DNA from: Asparagopsis taxiformis
Taxonomy: Eukaryota > Rhodophyta > Florideophyceae > Bonnemaisoniales > Bonnemaisoniaceae
DNA: 48,519 nt
Direction of reading: 5' to 3'
Assembly (NCBI GenBank): GCA_030407315.1
Contig: JALQPE010002365.1
Location: 1 to 48,519, forward strand
Below are positions 22,410-31,270 of this stretch, in pieces. The translations under genes and the position numbers were made by a program. The notes beneath the pieces are model-generated. The model was not told the origin of the DNA, did not search any database, and was given only the letters and a program-made list of their open reading frames with translations. Numbering within the stretch: the stretch's first letter is position 1; every line of letters starts with the position of its first letter.

Positions 22410-22956
22410 GTGCAATTTAGAAGTCGCGTCTGCACGCGACTATGCGCTCAGCCGACAGCATGCGCAACATCAGACGCTGGTGACAACAAGCAGGAAGAAC
22501 GTGATCCGTACGTTCTGAACGAGGAGCTTGCAATTGCTGGTGAATTTCCCCCCGAGATCCCCTGGCTGAACAAAGTGGTTTTGACGGGTCGGCTGGAACG
22601 CGACCCGGAATTGAAGCAAATGAGGCCAGATTTCAATGTATGCAAGTTCTCGATGGCGGTGGAGAATACGTGGGATCCTGATTGGGGGCCTGATCAGGAG
22701 AGGAATAGTTGGTATGATGTGAAGCTCTGGGCCCAGAGCTCCACGTCATACCAACTATTCCTCTGGGTCTCCGGGTGACAGAGCTGCGTCGACAGCGAAG
22801 AAGGGGCTCCGAGTTGGTATTTCAGGCGGAATTGGTATCAATTCATGGACTAGTGCCGATGGTGAAACAAGGACCAATATTGTAGTTACAGCTGAGTCGT
22901 TTGAAATTCTGCAGTCGCGGTCGGAGCCGTCCCCTGGCCTCTCCAATGGTTCTTAG
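22410..22956 (+). pseudogene. Single-stranded DNA-binding protein (organelle-type SSB), palindrome-disrupted
   Basis: The N-terminus (MQFRSRVCTRLCAQPTACAT) looks like an organelle targeting peptide. The bacterial-type SSB OB fold follows: LNKVVLTGRLERDPELKQ, VCKFSMAVENTW and NSWYDVKLWG. After a 33-base inverted copy of the preceding bases, the fold resumes in a new frame with KKGLRVGISGGIGINSW, GETRTNIVVTAESFEIL and a stop at 22954-22956. SSBs coat single-stranded DNA in mitochondrial or plastid replication. The coding sequence on both sides is well preserved, so the palindrome is the main lesion. Probably a captured host gene copy. Confidence 0.75.
22699..22764. repeat. 66-bp palindrome inside the SSB gene
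   Basis: The left arm (AGAGGAATAGTTGGTATGAT...) is native coding sequence. The right arm is its reverse complement meeting at GGGCCC with no loop. Two or three mismatches, near the centre, are all transitions. Removing the right arm restores a continuous SSB reading (…KLWG then SPGDRAAS…). Confidence 0.9.
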
Positions 22957-23769
22957 CGCAGTAGAAGGGACGCGTACCATCGCAATTACAACGAAAGCCG
23001 GGTAGAGCCTGATAACAAGCTAAATGACCTGCAATTCTAACTATTTTGTTCCAAGCCAAACCAAAATATAATAAAGCCTATGGAAACTGTCAACCAAGTT
23101 AGCTATAGCTAACTTGTTATAACAAAAGTGAATTGATAGAGACTGTTTAAACTTTAGTGTTGGACTCGCTCGTAATACAGCAGGTAAGCCTCGCTGTTCA
23201 GAACACCATTCCATAGTCTGTTACGCATTGTGATATTGAGTACAATTCCTTCACATTCTTTGGCAGCCGTGTATATGTATAACACGCAGCGCGGGGAGAG
23301 AAGTGTCCTCAAGACGAGCTGCTGACGTTCGAAAGTGGAATTGTGTCATTTGTAAACATATCAACGGTCAATGAACCGTTTCTCTGGGCATCTACGAAAG
23401 CAGCACAGTGTAGTACTTATGCAAGGTATTTATTGTCTTTATTCTCATTGAAGTCTTTACAATCGATAGAACTAATACATAAACTCCCCTAAATTAATCT
23501 AAGCCTCAAACTGTGGCTGGAACTGACAACGTGCAGCGGCAGTGATTCATTCAAAATGTTGGAAAGTTGATCCTATCGTGTGAATGTGTGACACAAATCA
23601 TCGTTCCCATCTGAGTGCGGTCTATCTGCTCTCCTCTAGAACTTATACTCCCTCGTACTAACTTCCCTGCATCCAACTATCAGTAAAGCTCCCGCACAAT
23701 TACTATAGTCGTATACTACACACCATTCCAATATTTATCTTCACATTAACACTATGCCCCTTATTTCCT
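22957..23769. other. Gene-less interval
   Basis: A/T-rich sequence downstream of the SSB fragment. It includes a short inverted repeat AGTTAGCTATAGCTAACT near 23097-23114, and no open frame worth calling. Confidence 0.45.
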
Positions 23770-24156
23770 CTCAAGTCCACTCCACCAGACAGTGTTGTGA
23801 ACCAATGCACGGTACTACCCGCAGACAATACAATTTGCTATCTACACTTCTGTCTACAGATTTCCCCAGACAGTGCAGTAATACAATACAATGCACTGCC
23901 TCAGACAGTAAAATGTACTGTCTGCACATACTGTCTGGCGGCAACACTTCCGGACAGTAAAATTTACTGTTCTGGACAGTAAATTTTACTGTTTTTGGTA
24001 CTGTCCAGATTTCGTGCCAGTTTATTGCTGCAGCAGTATTCTGAAATTTCCAGACAGTAAATTTTACTGTCTCCGCGCACTGTCTTGGCCAGACAGTAAT
24101 TTTTACTGTCTCAGACAGTAAATTTACTGTCTTTTTCCATTCCCAACACCGTAGTG
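23770..24156 (-). repeat. Right terminus and subterminal repeats of the CACTA element
   Basis: Read on the minus strand from 24156: CACTACGGTGTTGGGAATGG, then dense inverted pairs such as AGACAGTAAATTTACTGTCT and CAGACAGTAAAATTTACTG. This mirrors the left end at 8028-8260. The outer base of the terminus is intact here, unlike at 8028. Confidence 0.75.
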
Positions 24157-24347
24157 GGGTCTGGGGAGCTGGGTTGCGGGGAATCATGGTCGCCGTTTCG
24201 AGCAGGCTCATGGGTGACGGCAGGGACACGAGCGTTGTTGAAATGTTGGGGAGAGGGGTTGAAACGGTAGCGACACGTTCGCTCATGCAGCGCGAGCGCA
24301 TAAGCATCTACGCAGTAGTAGAAGCACCCTTCATACTTGCATTCCAT
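24157..24347 (-). pseudogene. N-terminal zinc-finger piece of the Plavaka-like transposase
   Basis: An ATG at 24347 opens MECKYEGCFYYCVDAY...LHERTC, a C2H2-like finger of the kind that starts Plavaka-type transposases. A Pro/Ser-rich linker then runs into the CACTA terminus. The natural continuation lies 16.1 kb away at 8027. Joining ...SSPDP to MPESGSCLPPADSPCDAHC there keeps the frame until a cytosine run near 7960. The gene was therefore probably whole before the element inserted. Confidence 0.65.
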
Positions 24348-24944
24348 GTCGAGTTTTGACGCAAAAGGGAGGATTGCGAGCTGAACAGGGGAGACTGTGC
24401 CGTCCAGATGCGACCAATTTTATTTTTGTGGTGCTTTCGAGACTTGGAATGTAACGTGTTCGTAGTTTTTTGGGTAGTAGTTTTGTGCTCACTCCAGCTG
24501 ACATCCCAACGGTGGAATTTAACCGAGAGTTCAATCATTTCCAACTGTTACATCACATTGCGTGCTGGCAACGTGTGCATGGAAGGACGAACGACTGCCC
24601 TGGGAGATGAATTTTCAATTAATTCATTTGTAATAATAAACTTTTTTATTTCCAAACTTCGTGGAATCTGAATGTGCTTTACAGCGGATATGCCACAGAT
24701 CATGTAAGGAAAGCAAATGGATTCTCATATATATGATTATATGTTTATATTCGTTGTTCTCGATCCGGATCTCTTTGTTCGGGGAATCAGAGACCATGGC
24801 TTGGGCCATACTCAATCTCACTGCCGGCGATGATTTCGAGTATGCACAGCAAGACTTAAGCGGACGCAGAAAGCTGTCCGGTCGACGCCGCAGGCTCCAC
24901 TCCGCCCTCATCACCGACTGATCTTCTTTGACCGACTTTGCTTT
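24348..24944. other. Upstream side of the transposase, no gene
   Basis: This would be the promoter side of the minus-strand transposase. A plus-strand frame at 24661-24921 (ending GRRKLSGRRRRLHSALITD) has a basic tail but no recognisable domain. I see no clear inverted terminus of the outer element here. Confidence 0.35.
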
Positions 24945-24982
24945 GTACGTGCGCGAATCTTGATCAAGATTCGCGCACGTAC
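24945..24982. repeat. Perfect 38-bp palindrome
   Basis: GTACGTGCGCGAATCTTGA is followed immediately by its exact reverse complement, with no loop. It lies outside the CACTA element but has the same form as the palindromes inside the Sel1 and SSB fragments. Confidence 0.95.
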
Positions 24983-25029
24983 CTTCGTTCCATCCTCTAC
25001 CCTCGAGGGTATGCGTTGAGGGAAGCGTG

Positions 25030-26060
25030 GGTTTTGAGTCTGACTATTTCCGTTGATGCGATATTTTTCATGGGAAGCCTGTTGACTGATGGTGTGTATT
25101 GAGCGGAGGATGGAAGAGAGGTACGTGAAGTTTTGAAAGTATGCTGTGAGGGAAGGTTGATTTTGAGTCTGACTGTTGTGGTTGATTCCGATGTTGTGTA
25201 GATGATGCAGGAATGTTGATGACGGAAGGTAAGTTTCATTGAGTGCCAAGATGTGCTTTGCGAAGATATGGACTGCTGACTATGATTATTGTTAATTGCA
25301 AGGTTTTTGGATCATGGTTTGTATTGTGTGTAGGATGGATGAGAGGTACATTTGCGAGTTCTCAGGGTATGTAGCGAGGGAAACGTTGGTTTTCAATCTG
25401 ACTGTTGCGATTGAATCCGATGTTGCGTAGGTGATGGAGGAATAGTGATGACGGAAGGTAAGTCACATTGGGCGCCCAGACCGGTTGTGCGAAGATGCGG
25501 AATGCTGACTACTTTTCTTGGCTACACGATTACGTGATTTATGGTTTTTATTGTGTGCAGGATGGAACAGGTAAAGTAAGTGTGCGAGTTTTGAAAGTAA
25601 GCAGCGAGGGAAGGTTGGTTTTGAGTCTGACTATTTCCGTTGATGCGATATTTTTCATTGGAAGCCTATTGAGTCATGGTGTGTATTGTGTGGAGCGAAG
25701 GTAAGTGTGCGAGTTTTGAAAGTATGCTGTGATGGAAGGTTGGTTTTGAGTCTGACTGTTGTGGTTGATTCCGATGTTGTGTAGATGATGCAGGAATGTT
25801 GATGACAGAAGGTAAGTTTTACTGAGCACCAAGACTTGTTTTGCGAAGATATGGACTGCTGACTTTGATTATTCATTGCAAGGTTTTTGGATCATGGTTT
25901 GTATTTTGTGTAGGATGGATGATTCAGTCATCCTCTCGGAGAGGTAAGTAAGGGAGTTTCTAGGATATCTGTCGTGGTAAGCGTTGCTTTTGAGTCTGAC
26001 TGTTGTGGTTGATTCTGATGTTGTGTATGTGATGCAGGAGTGGTGAAGCAGGAACGGCAG
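25030..26060 (+). repeat. Tandem array of mini-exon/intron-like units
   Basis: Units sharing GGTTTTGAGTCTGACTGTTG repeat with a higher-order period of about 585 bp. Splice-like signals alternate: donors GTACGT 25121, GTAAGT 25229, GTACAT 25346, GTAAGT 25458, GTAAAG 25571, GTAAGT 25701, 25812 and 25944. Acceptor AGs end at 25201, 25333, 25430, 25560, 25784, 25913 and 26037. Implied introns are 81-105 bases, most containing branch-like CTGAC. Implied exons are 27 bases (25202-25228, 25431-25457, 25785-25811) or about 10-30 bases (25334-25345, 25561-25570, 25914-25943). One acceptor, before 25701, is degenerate. Whether it is transcribed is unknown. Confidence 0.6.
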
Positions 26061-26389
26061 GACTGAAGGAGAGTGAAGAAGGGATGTAGGAAGATGGGGA
26101 ATGAAGCTGTGAGGTGTTTCTGGTATGTGTATATTTTGGGGCATACGATAGAAGTGAGAGTGCGTTTCAAGTGGTGTAAGATTTTGCTGACCATGTTCGT
26201 GTTTGATGTCTTGATGATTTAATGGGCTGGGGTGGTGTCGAGGAAAGCGGGGATGGTATTGGGAAGGAGCGTATTTTTTGTAATCTAGGTCGTGAGGGTT
26301 CTTGCAGTATGTGCGGATGGTGGTGCATGGCGTTCGGATGGTAGGGAGAACGCGATAGTGAGGGAGATGGGTGATCGACGATATGCTGA

Positions 26390-26510
26390 CAGGTATTTTG
26401 TATTCTGGCTGGATACGTATTTCCTATTCTAACCGGGTATTTATTTCCTATTCTAACCGGGTATTTATTTCCTATTCTGACCAGATATGTATTCCCTATT
26501 CTAGAGAGAC
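26390..26510. repeat. 24-bp tandem repeat
   Basis: About four copies of a unit containing TATTTCCTATTCTAACCGGG. Because 24 is a multiple of three, a minus-strand frame (26167-26580) reads RIGNKYPV repeatedly. I see no other support for a gene. Confidence 0.8.
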
Positions 26511-26626
26511 GTATTGTATACGAGCAGTTTCCTAAATGAGAGAATAAAATACGGTCCGATATGGGCCCTGAATTTACCATCCGCTGTAATTTCTTCCCTC
26601 CCGGTTTTCGCTGATATATTGTATAC

Positions 26627-27014
26627 TGGATGTCGGGTCCTAGTATTCCGCCATATGTACTAGAGAAAGTGGATGTCGGGTCCTAGTATTCCGCCATATG
26701 TACTAGAGAAAGTGGATGTCGGGTCCTAGTATTCCGCCAAACGTACTAGAGAAAGTGGATGTCGGGTCCTAGTATTCCGCCAAACGTACTAGAGAAAGTG
26801 GATGTCGGGTCCTAGTATTCCGCCATATGTACTAGAGAAAGTGGATGTCGGGTCCTAGTATTCCGCCATATGTACTAGAGAAAGTGGATGTCGGGTCCTA
26901 GTATTCCGCCAAACGTACTAGAGAAAGTGGATGTCGGGTCCTAGTATTCCGCCATATGTACTAGAGAAAGTGGATGTCGGGCCCTAGTATTCCGCCATAT
27001 GTACTAGAGAAAGT
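26627..27014. repeat. 43-bp tandem array upstream of the orphan gene
   Basis: Nine near-identical units contain GGATGTCGGGTCCTAGTATT and CCGCCATATGTACTAGAGAA, with a CATATG/CAAACG variant in the middle. The array ends at 27015 in GTGGACGTCCGCATCC. A GGACGCGGACGTTC motif and further TACTAGAGA and CTGGACGTCCGCGTCCAC copies follow before the gene. These may be promoter or end-binding motifs of a mobile element whose other side is at 30.6-30.9 kb. Confidence 0.9.
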
Positions 27015-27197
27015 GGACGTCCGCATCCAAAAATTTTTATTTTTTTTTGGACGCGGACGTTCATTTGTTCTAGTAAATCTCGGGGCCGACTAGGACCCGT
27101 ACTAGAGAGACTGGACGTCCGCGTCCACTTCCGAAAACACAGACGTAGGGCGGGTCAAGCCGTTGCTTCGCAGGCCGTCGCCTCTTCGTCTCGCCCG

Positions 27198-29222
27198 ATG
27201 GCTCCATCTCGCCTGGTGGCTTCCGTGACGCCTGCCGAGGCTGCTAGGGCCGATGCCCCACGGGATGATGACGCAACGGCGTCCGACTCGGGGAATTCGT
27301 CACCCGTCATTCCGGCTGCCGCGGCCCCGTCGACGGGTGCAGCCGCGATGGCAGCGGCCGCTCGTTCGCGTCGTGCTGTGGCGGCGGCCCGCACGGGCGT
27401 GCCTCGTCGTGACGGTTCGCCTCGTTCTCCTCGTCGGGATCCCTCGCCGGAGGGTGGTGACCCCGTTGGGACAGTCGGCACCGCCTCACGTGGCGGTGTG
27501 GCGCTCAACGTAGGCGTCCTGACCCACGCGTGGGCTGCGTTGCCCCGCGTGGGCATTACGGATGACGATCTCGCCACGTTGGCAAAGGATCGTCTGGACG
27601 CCCGCGCGGTTGTCGACTACATGCGTTCCGCCGAGGATACGTGGGGGCGGGCAGCCGGGCGTCGTTTCGCCAACGGGCCACCGGGATCGGAACGTTACCA
27701 GATCCCGGCGTCGATACGTTGCGACCGCTCGTGGTTGCGTGACGTCAACGACGCGATCTACGTCGATCGTATGGACGCCTTCCTGTGGAAGGGGACGCCC
27801 GAGGAACCGCCGTTCATCTCGGTGGCGTCCGTATTCGTATGTCCGCGGACACTTTCCGAAAGGCAACGTGCCGAATGGAAGACTGCTCTTTCGTTGAGCG
27901 TCATCTCCAAAAGCGTCGTGTCGTACGACGACCATTTCGCGCTCCGTCACGTGAACGCAGACGACTACCGCGTGTCGCACGCGTCAGCTCCGTGGGTCGT
28001 CCCGAGCGAGCTCTACTTCCCGCCGTTGCCGGAAGTAGTAGAGGAGTTTCCGTATCCTCGTGGATCGTCCACATTGCTACCACGCGTGGTGCATTATTTT
28101 ACCGATGCCGTGAAGGACGCGCCTGCCCCCGTGAAGGAACGTTTCCTCATGGCCGTGGATATCGAACACGCAGCGATGCTCGCGTGCTCGCTGTTCGTGG
28201 AACGTCGTGTGTTCGGGCGCGCGTGCCTGCTGCCGGAGTCCACGTTGGACTTCCTGGCCGACTACGAGATGCTTCGTGCAATCCCGGTGGACGGTTCCGA
28301 TACGTTCGTCTCCGTTACCAGCGCGTTGGCTGAGGCTCGCGGCGCCCTTGCGTTGGGGCCGGAGTATCGGGTTATACGTCCCGATTACGCAAGCGGCGAT
28401 AACCAGGAGTTCGTCTCCGTGCGTAGCGATGGGGCTTACGTGCCGCGGGTCGCTTCCCGTTCCGAACGCCGTCGTGGCAATCGTACCGGTTATTTCGGTG
28501 GCCTCGGGGGCAACGAGCGCCCCCGAGGGACGCGTTCTGGCCGTCGTGGCCATCAAAACGAAGCGCCGCGTGCGCCGGATCCTCGAGAGATCGTGCCACG
28601 CGAGGCTACGGGAGGGGGCAACGTTGCCCGCGTCGGTCGTCCGGATGTGGCCACGCCGGCCGAGCGCGCGCCACGGTTCGTGAGCCTGGACGACCGCGTC
28701 TCCGATGAGGATGCCCGTCGGCTTCTCGGTACGTCGATGGCCGCTCCGCCTCGTGCGGACGGCTGGGTTATTCGTTCCCTCATTACGTCCGTGGCTCGCG
28801 CAGCCGAAGATTTCAGAGCCCAGACGTTGGATCTGACTGCCCGCTTGGCAACGGAGCGCGCGATTTCGGAACGTCTCGCCGCGGCGACTCGTGGTTACGC
28901 ACCGCCCGTTGGTGGTCGTAACGATCCTTACGCATTTGCGAGTGGCGGCGGCTTCGGCGACCCCGTCGGGTATGGTCACGCAGCGGCGTACCTGCCACGC
29001 GACCCCGCTTCGGCGCGCCCTTCGGATACGCGCAGTCACGGGACTGCGGACCCTTACGCCAGGGACCCCGCGTCGCGTCGCGAGCGAGCCCCCGTGGTCA
29101 CGCAGACCGTCGATCCGTACGCGCCGGGCTTCGTTCAGCCCAGTCGCAGCCGCAGCCACGATAGCCGCGGCGAAGGCCCTGGTCCGTATGACCCTGCGGG
29201 CAAGCGTTCTCGTCGCTACTAG
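27198..29222 (+). CDS. Orphan 674-residue protein with foreign-looking codon use
   Basis: An intact frame of 674 codons runs from ATG 27198 to TAG 29220-29222. Residues 1-95 are Ala/Arg/Ser-rich and disordered. Residues of about 95-420 look folded (RYQIPASIRCDRSWLRDVND, FISVASVFVCPRTLSERQR, PEYRVIRPDYASGDNQEFVS). The rest is Gly/Arg-rich and ends KRSRRY, with a helical segment (EDFRAQTLDLTARLATERA) near 540. A folded core with basic tails suits a nucleic-acid-coating or capsid-like protein, but that is only an analogy. GC content and a strong preference for CGT arginine codons differ from every neighbour, which suggests recent transfer or an element-specific gene. I do not recognise the family. 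Confidence 0.8.
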   Translation: MAPSRLVASVTPAEAARADAPRDDDATASDSGNSSPVIPAAAAPSTGAAAMAAAARSRRAVAAARTGVPRRDGSPRSPRRDPSPEGGDPVGTVGTASRGGVALNVGVLTHAWAALPRVGITDDDLATLAKDRLDARAVVDYMRSAEDTWGRAAGRRFANGPPGSERYQIPASIRCDRSWLRDVNDAIYVDRMDAFLWKGTPEEPPFISVASVFVCPRTLSERQRAEWKTALSLSVISKSVVSYDDHFALRHVNADDYRVSHASAPWVVPSELYFPPLPEVVEEFPYPRGSSTLLPRVVHYFTDAVKDAPAPVKERFLMAVDIEHAAMLACSLFVERRVFGRACLLPESTLDFLADYEMLRAIPVDGSDTFVSVTSALAEARGALALGPEYRVIRPDYASGDNQEFVSVRSDGAYVPRVASRSERRRGNRTGYFGGLGGNERPRGTRSGRRGHQNEAPRAPDPREIVPREATGGGNVARVGRPDVATPAERAPRFVSLDDRVSDEDARRLLGTSMAAPPRADGWVIRSLITSVARAAEDFRAQTLDLTARLATERAISERLAAATRGYAPPVGGRNDPYAFASGGGFGDPVGYGHAAAYLPRDPASARPSDTRSHGTADPYARDPASRRERAPVVTQTVDPYAPGFVQPSRSRSHDSRGEGPGPYDPAGKRSRRY

Positions 29223-30580
29223 GTCGTTCCTAGGTTAGTTCGTAGGCCACGTAGGCTTCTAGCATCGTGTTGCTTTCGTAAACTTTCGTCTTGTTTCTTT
29301 GCGTGATCGCATGGCTCCGTTGAGCTTCGTAATTCGTGTTTGGCAGGTCGTCTGCAGCGGGGGAGGGGTAAGCGTTAAGCCCCTCCCCACAATTTTTTTT
29401 GTTGTGGCGTCTACCCCGTTGGGCGTCGTAGAGCTTTCGTAGCTAGTCTTCCGCGTTCGCAGCGGCGTGTGCCCGTTGGCAGGTTCGTACAAATCGTAAC
29501 TATTCGGCTAAGCGGCGGCGCGTAGCGGCGGCTTTTCACTGCGAGTGGTACGTTAACCTCGATCGTAGAGCCCGTTGGCGCGCGTATCATTTAGTAACTA
29601 ACTCAAAATCGTTTCCGCCGTCGTTTCTCGTTCGGATAACCCCGTCGGGTGTCGAATTCCGTTGAGCATTCGAGCTCTTTGGCACGTAGCACGTCGGTGC
29701 CAATTTTAATTTGCTCCGATGAGCTGGACGGAAAATTCGCCAAACGTCAGGCCGACTCGCGCGTGAGTTGGCTTGACGTTTCACGCCGTTGCGTGTACGC
29801 GGCGGTGCGTCGTGGCGCGTCGCAGTTCCGTTGACAACGTCTTTGCCGGCGGGCTTGGCTTTTCGTATAGCCGTTAACACCGTTAGCGCCGTCGCGCTTT
29901 ACGTTCCCGCGGCTTCACGTTAGCCGGTGGCGCAACCGTTGCGCTAGTCCGCTTCGCGTGGTGGCGTCGTTCGCCGCGGCGTCCGAGGAGCGTTTCGTTA
30001 GCTCATCCGTTATGTGGTGCGACGTGCACCTGGGCATACGTAATGCTCGCCCTCTACGCCGTTGCGTAATTTCGTTTATTCGCCTTGCGAACCCGACGGG
30101 GACGCGATTGACGGGGTCGTTTCGCATGCCCGCGGGCGTTTGAGGCTGCCTCGTGAGCCAAGTTCGTCGGCAGACGTTGCCTTCAGCTGTGCCGTTTACG
30201 TTGGCTACCGCTTGTACGCCGTTGCGTATTCGTATTTCGTTTCGTGCGTTCGACCCGTTGAGGTACGTCGTTATCGTTACGACGTCCGCGTACCTCGCTC
30301 GTCTCCTGACCGACGTGGCCGGTGGCGCGTGCGCCTTCGAATGCGTACGAGGTTGCAGCTTCGTTAGCTTTTACGGTTATGACGCGGACGTGTGCGTCTT
30401 CGTCTTCGTGACCGTACGTGGTCAACCCCTTTCGGGTTTGCTCGTGCGTTTCGACTAGCCGGCGGGCTTTTCGCTTTCGCGTGTCATTCGTTATGCCCGC
30501 GTGGCAGGACACCGTTGTGTCGTTCCGTGGTTGCCGTACGTGGCTGCCGTGTTCGGCATCGTGCCACACCGTCTGTGTTC
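29223..30580. other. Long CG/GT-rich downstream region, no gene
   Basis: The unusual composition of the orphan gene (many CGTT, CGTAG and GGCGC words) continues for about 1.35 kb, with no open frame beyond about 130 codons and no motif. It may be a long 3' untranslated or noncoding part of the same element. A G/C-rich inverted repeat, GGGGAGGGG...CCCCTCCCC, lies at 29359-29388. Confidence 0.4.
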
Positions 30581-30584
30581 TCGG

Positions 30585-30870
30585 AAATGGACGCGGACGT
30601 CCACAACCTCTAGTACACCTAGTATTACTAGGCGGACGTCCATGTTCTCCAGTATTTTTGGATGTCCGCCTAGAACCGGACGTCCATGCGGTCTAGTACG
30701 TCTAGTATTACTAGGGCGACATTCATTGTTTCTAGTACCACGGATGTCCCCCTCGGGATGGACTTCCGCCATGTCTATGTCCACCTAGGACGGGCGCCGG
30801 TTCAGAAATTCAAAAATTTCGACCCCAGAAATTTCTGCCGCCGTGCTCGACATGGATGTCCGCATCCATC
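30585..30870. repeat. GGACGTCC / CTAGTA motif cluster, right side of the orphan-gene element
   Basis: Repeated CTAGTATTACTAG, CGGACGTCCA and GATGTCCGC words match those flanking 27015-27125 on the other side of the gene. The cluster ends in an AGAAATT..AAATTTC inverted repeat and CGACATGGATGTCCGCATCC. That end resembles the satellite motif of the 38 kb array (imperfect AGAAATTC repeat followed by GCTGGACATCCACC). Confidence 0.6.
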
Positions 30871-30979
30871 ACGGCGACCACTCTATTTTTCCTTGTCGGT
30901 CGACTCCAATTTCGTCTTTAATTTTTTCATCCTCTCGCTCACACCCCCTTCCTGTTGGTGCTCACCTCCCCAGTACTGT

Positions 30980-31270
30980 TGTTGTAGACTGCCCACTTTA
31001 TCATAAGCACACACTTTTATGGCACGTATCTAATCGTGAATCGGCCACTAAGCAATTCACCACATATCCTCTATATGTGAATTGCACTTACTGACAGAAT
31101 GCAATACCGGCACTCCGATACAGTATAAATACCGGCTTCACCCCATACACAAGCGGGGAATAAAAAAGGAATAAGGGAAGCAACCCTCGGTCTTTACGTG
31201 CCGGCTGAACTCGCCTTGTTGATTACCCATCCCTCAGCATTCCCACCATTACAGAATGGAACATATGACA
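30980..31270 (+). repeat. 5' LTR
   Basis: It begins TGTTGTAGACTGCC and ends GGAACATATGACA, and is base-for-base the same as 36093-36383 as far as I can read. It holds TATAAA at 31124 and AATAAA at 31159. The gag ATG (31256) lies within its last 15 bases. The sequence just after it (GTTATGGGCCCAGAGG) is where the primer-binding site should be; I cannot assign the tRNA. Confidence 0.97.
31124..31129 (+). promoter_or_regulatory. TATA box in the LTR
   Basis: CAGTATAAATACC lies about 35 bases upstream of the AATAAA signal at 31159. Transcription would therefore start close to 31150, giving a short R region. Confidence 0.6.

Larger units (their letters stand above)
8028..24156. mobile_element. 16.1 kb CACTA-type element inserted in the transposase gene
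   Basis: The ends are inverted: the minus strand at 24156 reads CACTACGGTGTTG, and the plus strand at 8028 reads the same with the first base changed to G. Both ends lead into dense CAGACAGT/ACTGTCTG subterminal repeats, the layout of CACTA elements. Directly outside lie the two halves of one transposase gene. Joining the flanks keeps the reading frame (...SSPDP to MPESGSC...). I see no clear target duplication (ata against ggg). No transposase is evident inside, so it is probably non-autonomous. It carries a degraded dioxygenase, a palindromic macrosatellite and three decayed host-like genes. A third end-like sequence at 14526 leaves open a nested 9.6 kb element. Confidence 0.6.

Noticed and set aside
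26167..26580. 137-codon minus-strand gene with RIGNKYPV repeats
   Set aside because: The repeat comes from a 24-bp satellite that happens to be a multiple of three. The rest is low-complexity with no domain.
28077..29159. 360-codon minus-strand frame opposite the orphan gene
   Set aside because: Shadow of the high-GC plus-strand gene: Arg/Thr-rich, no start context. The plus frame has better composition and length.
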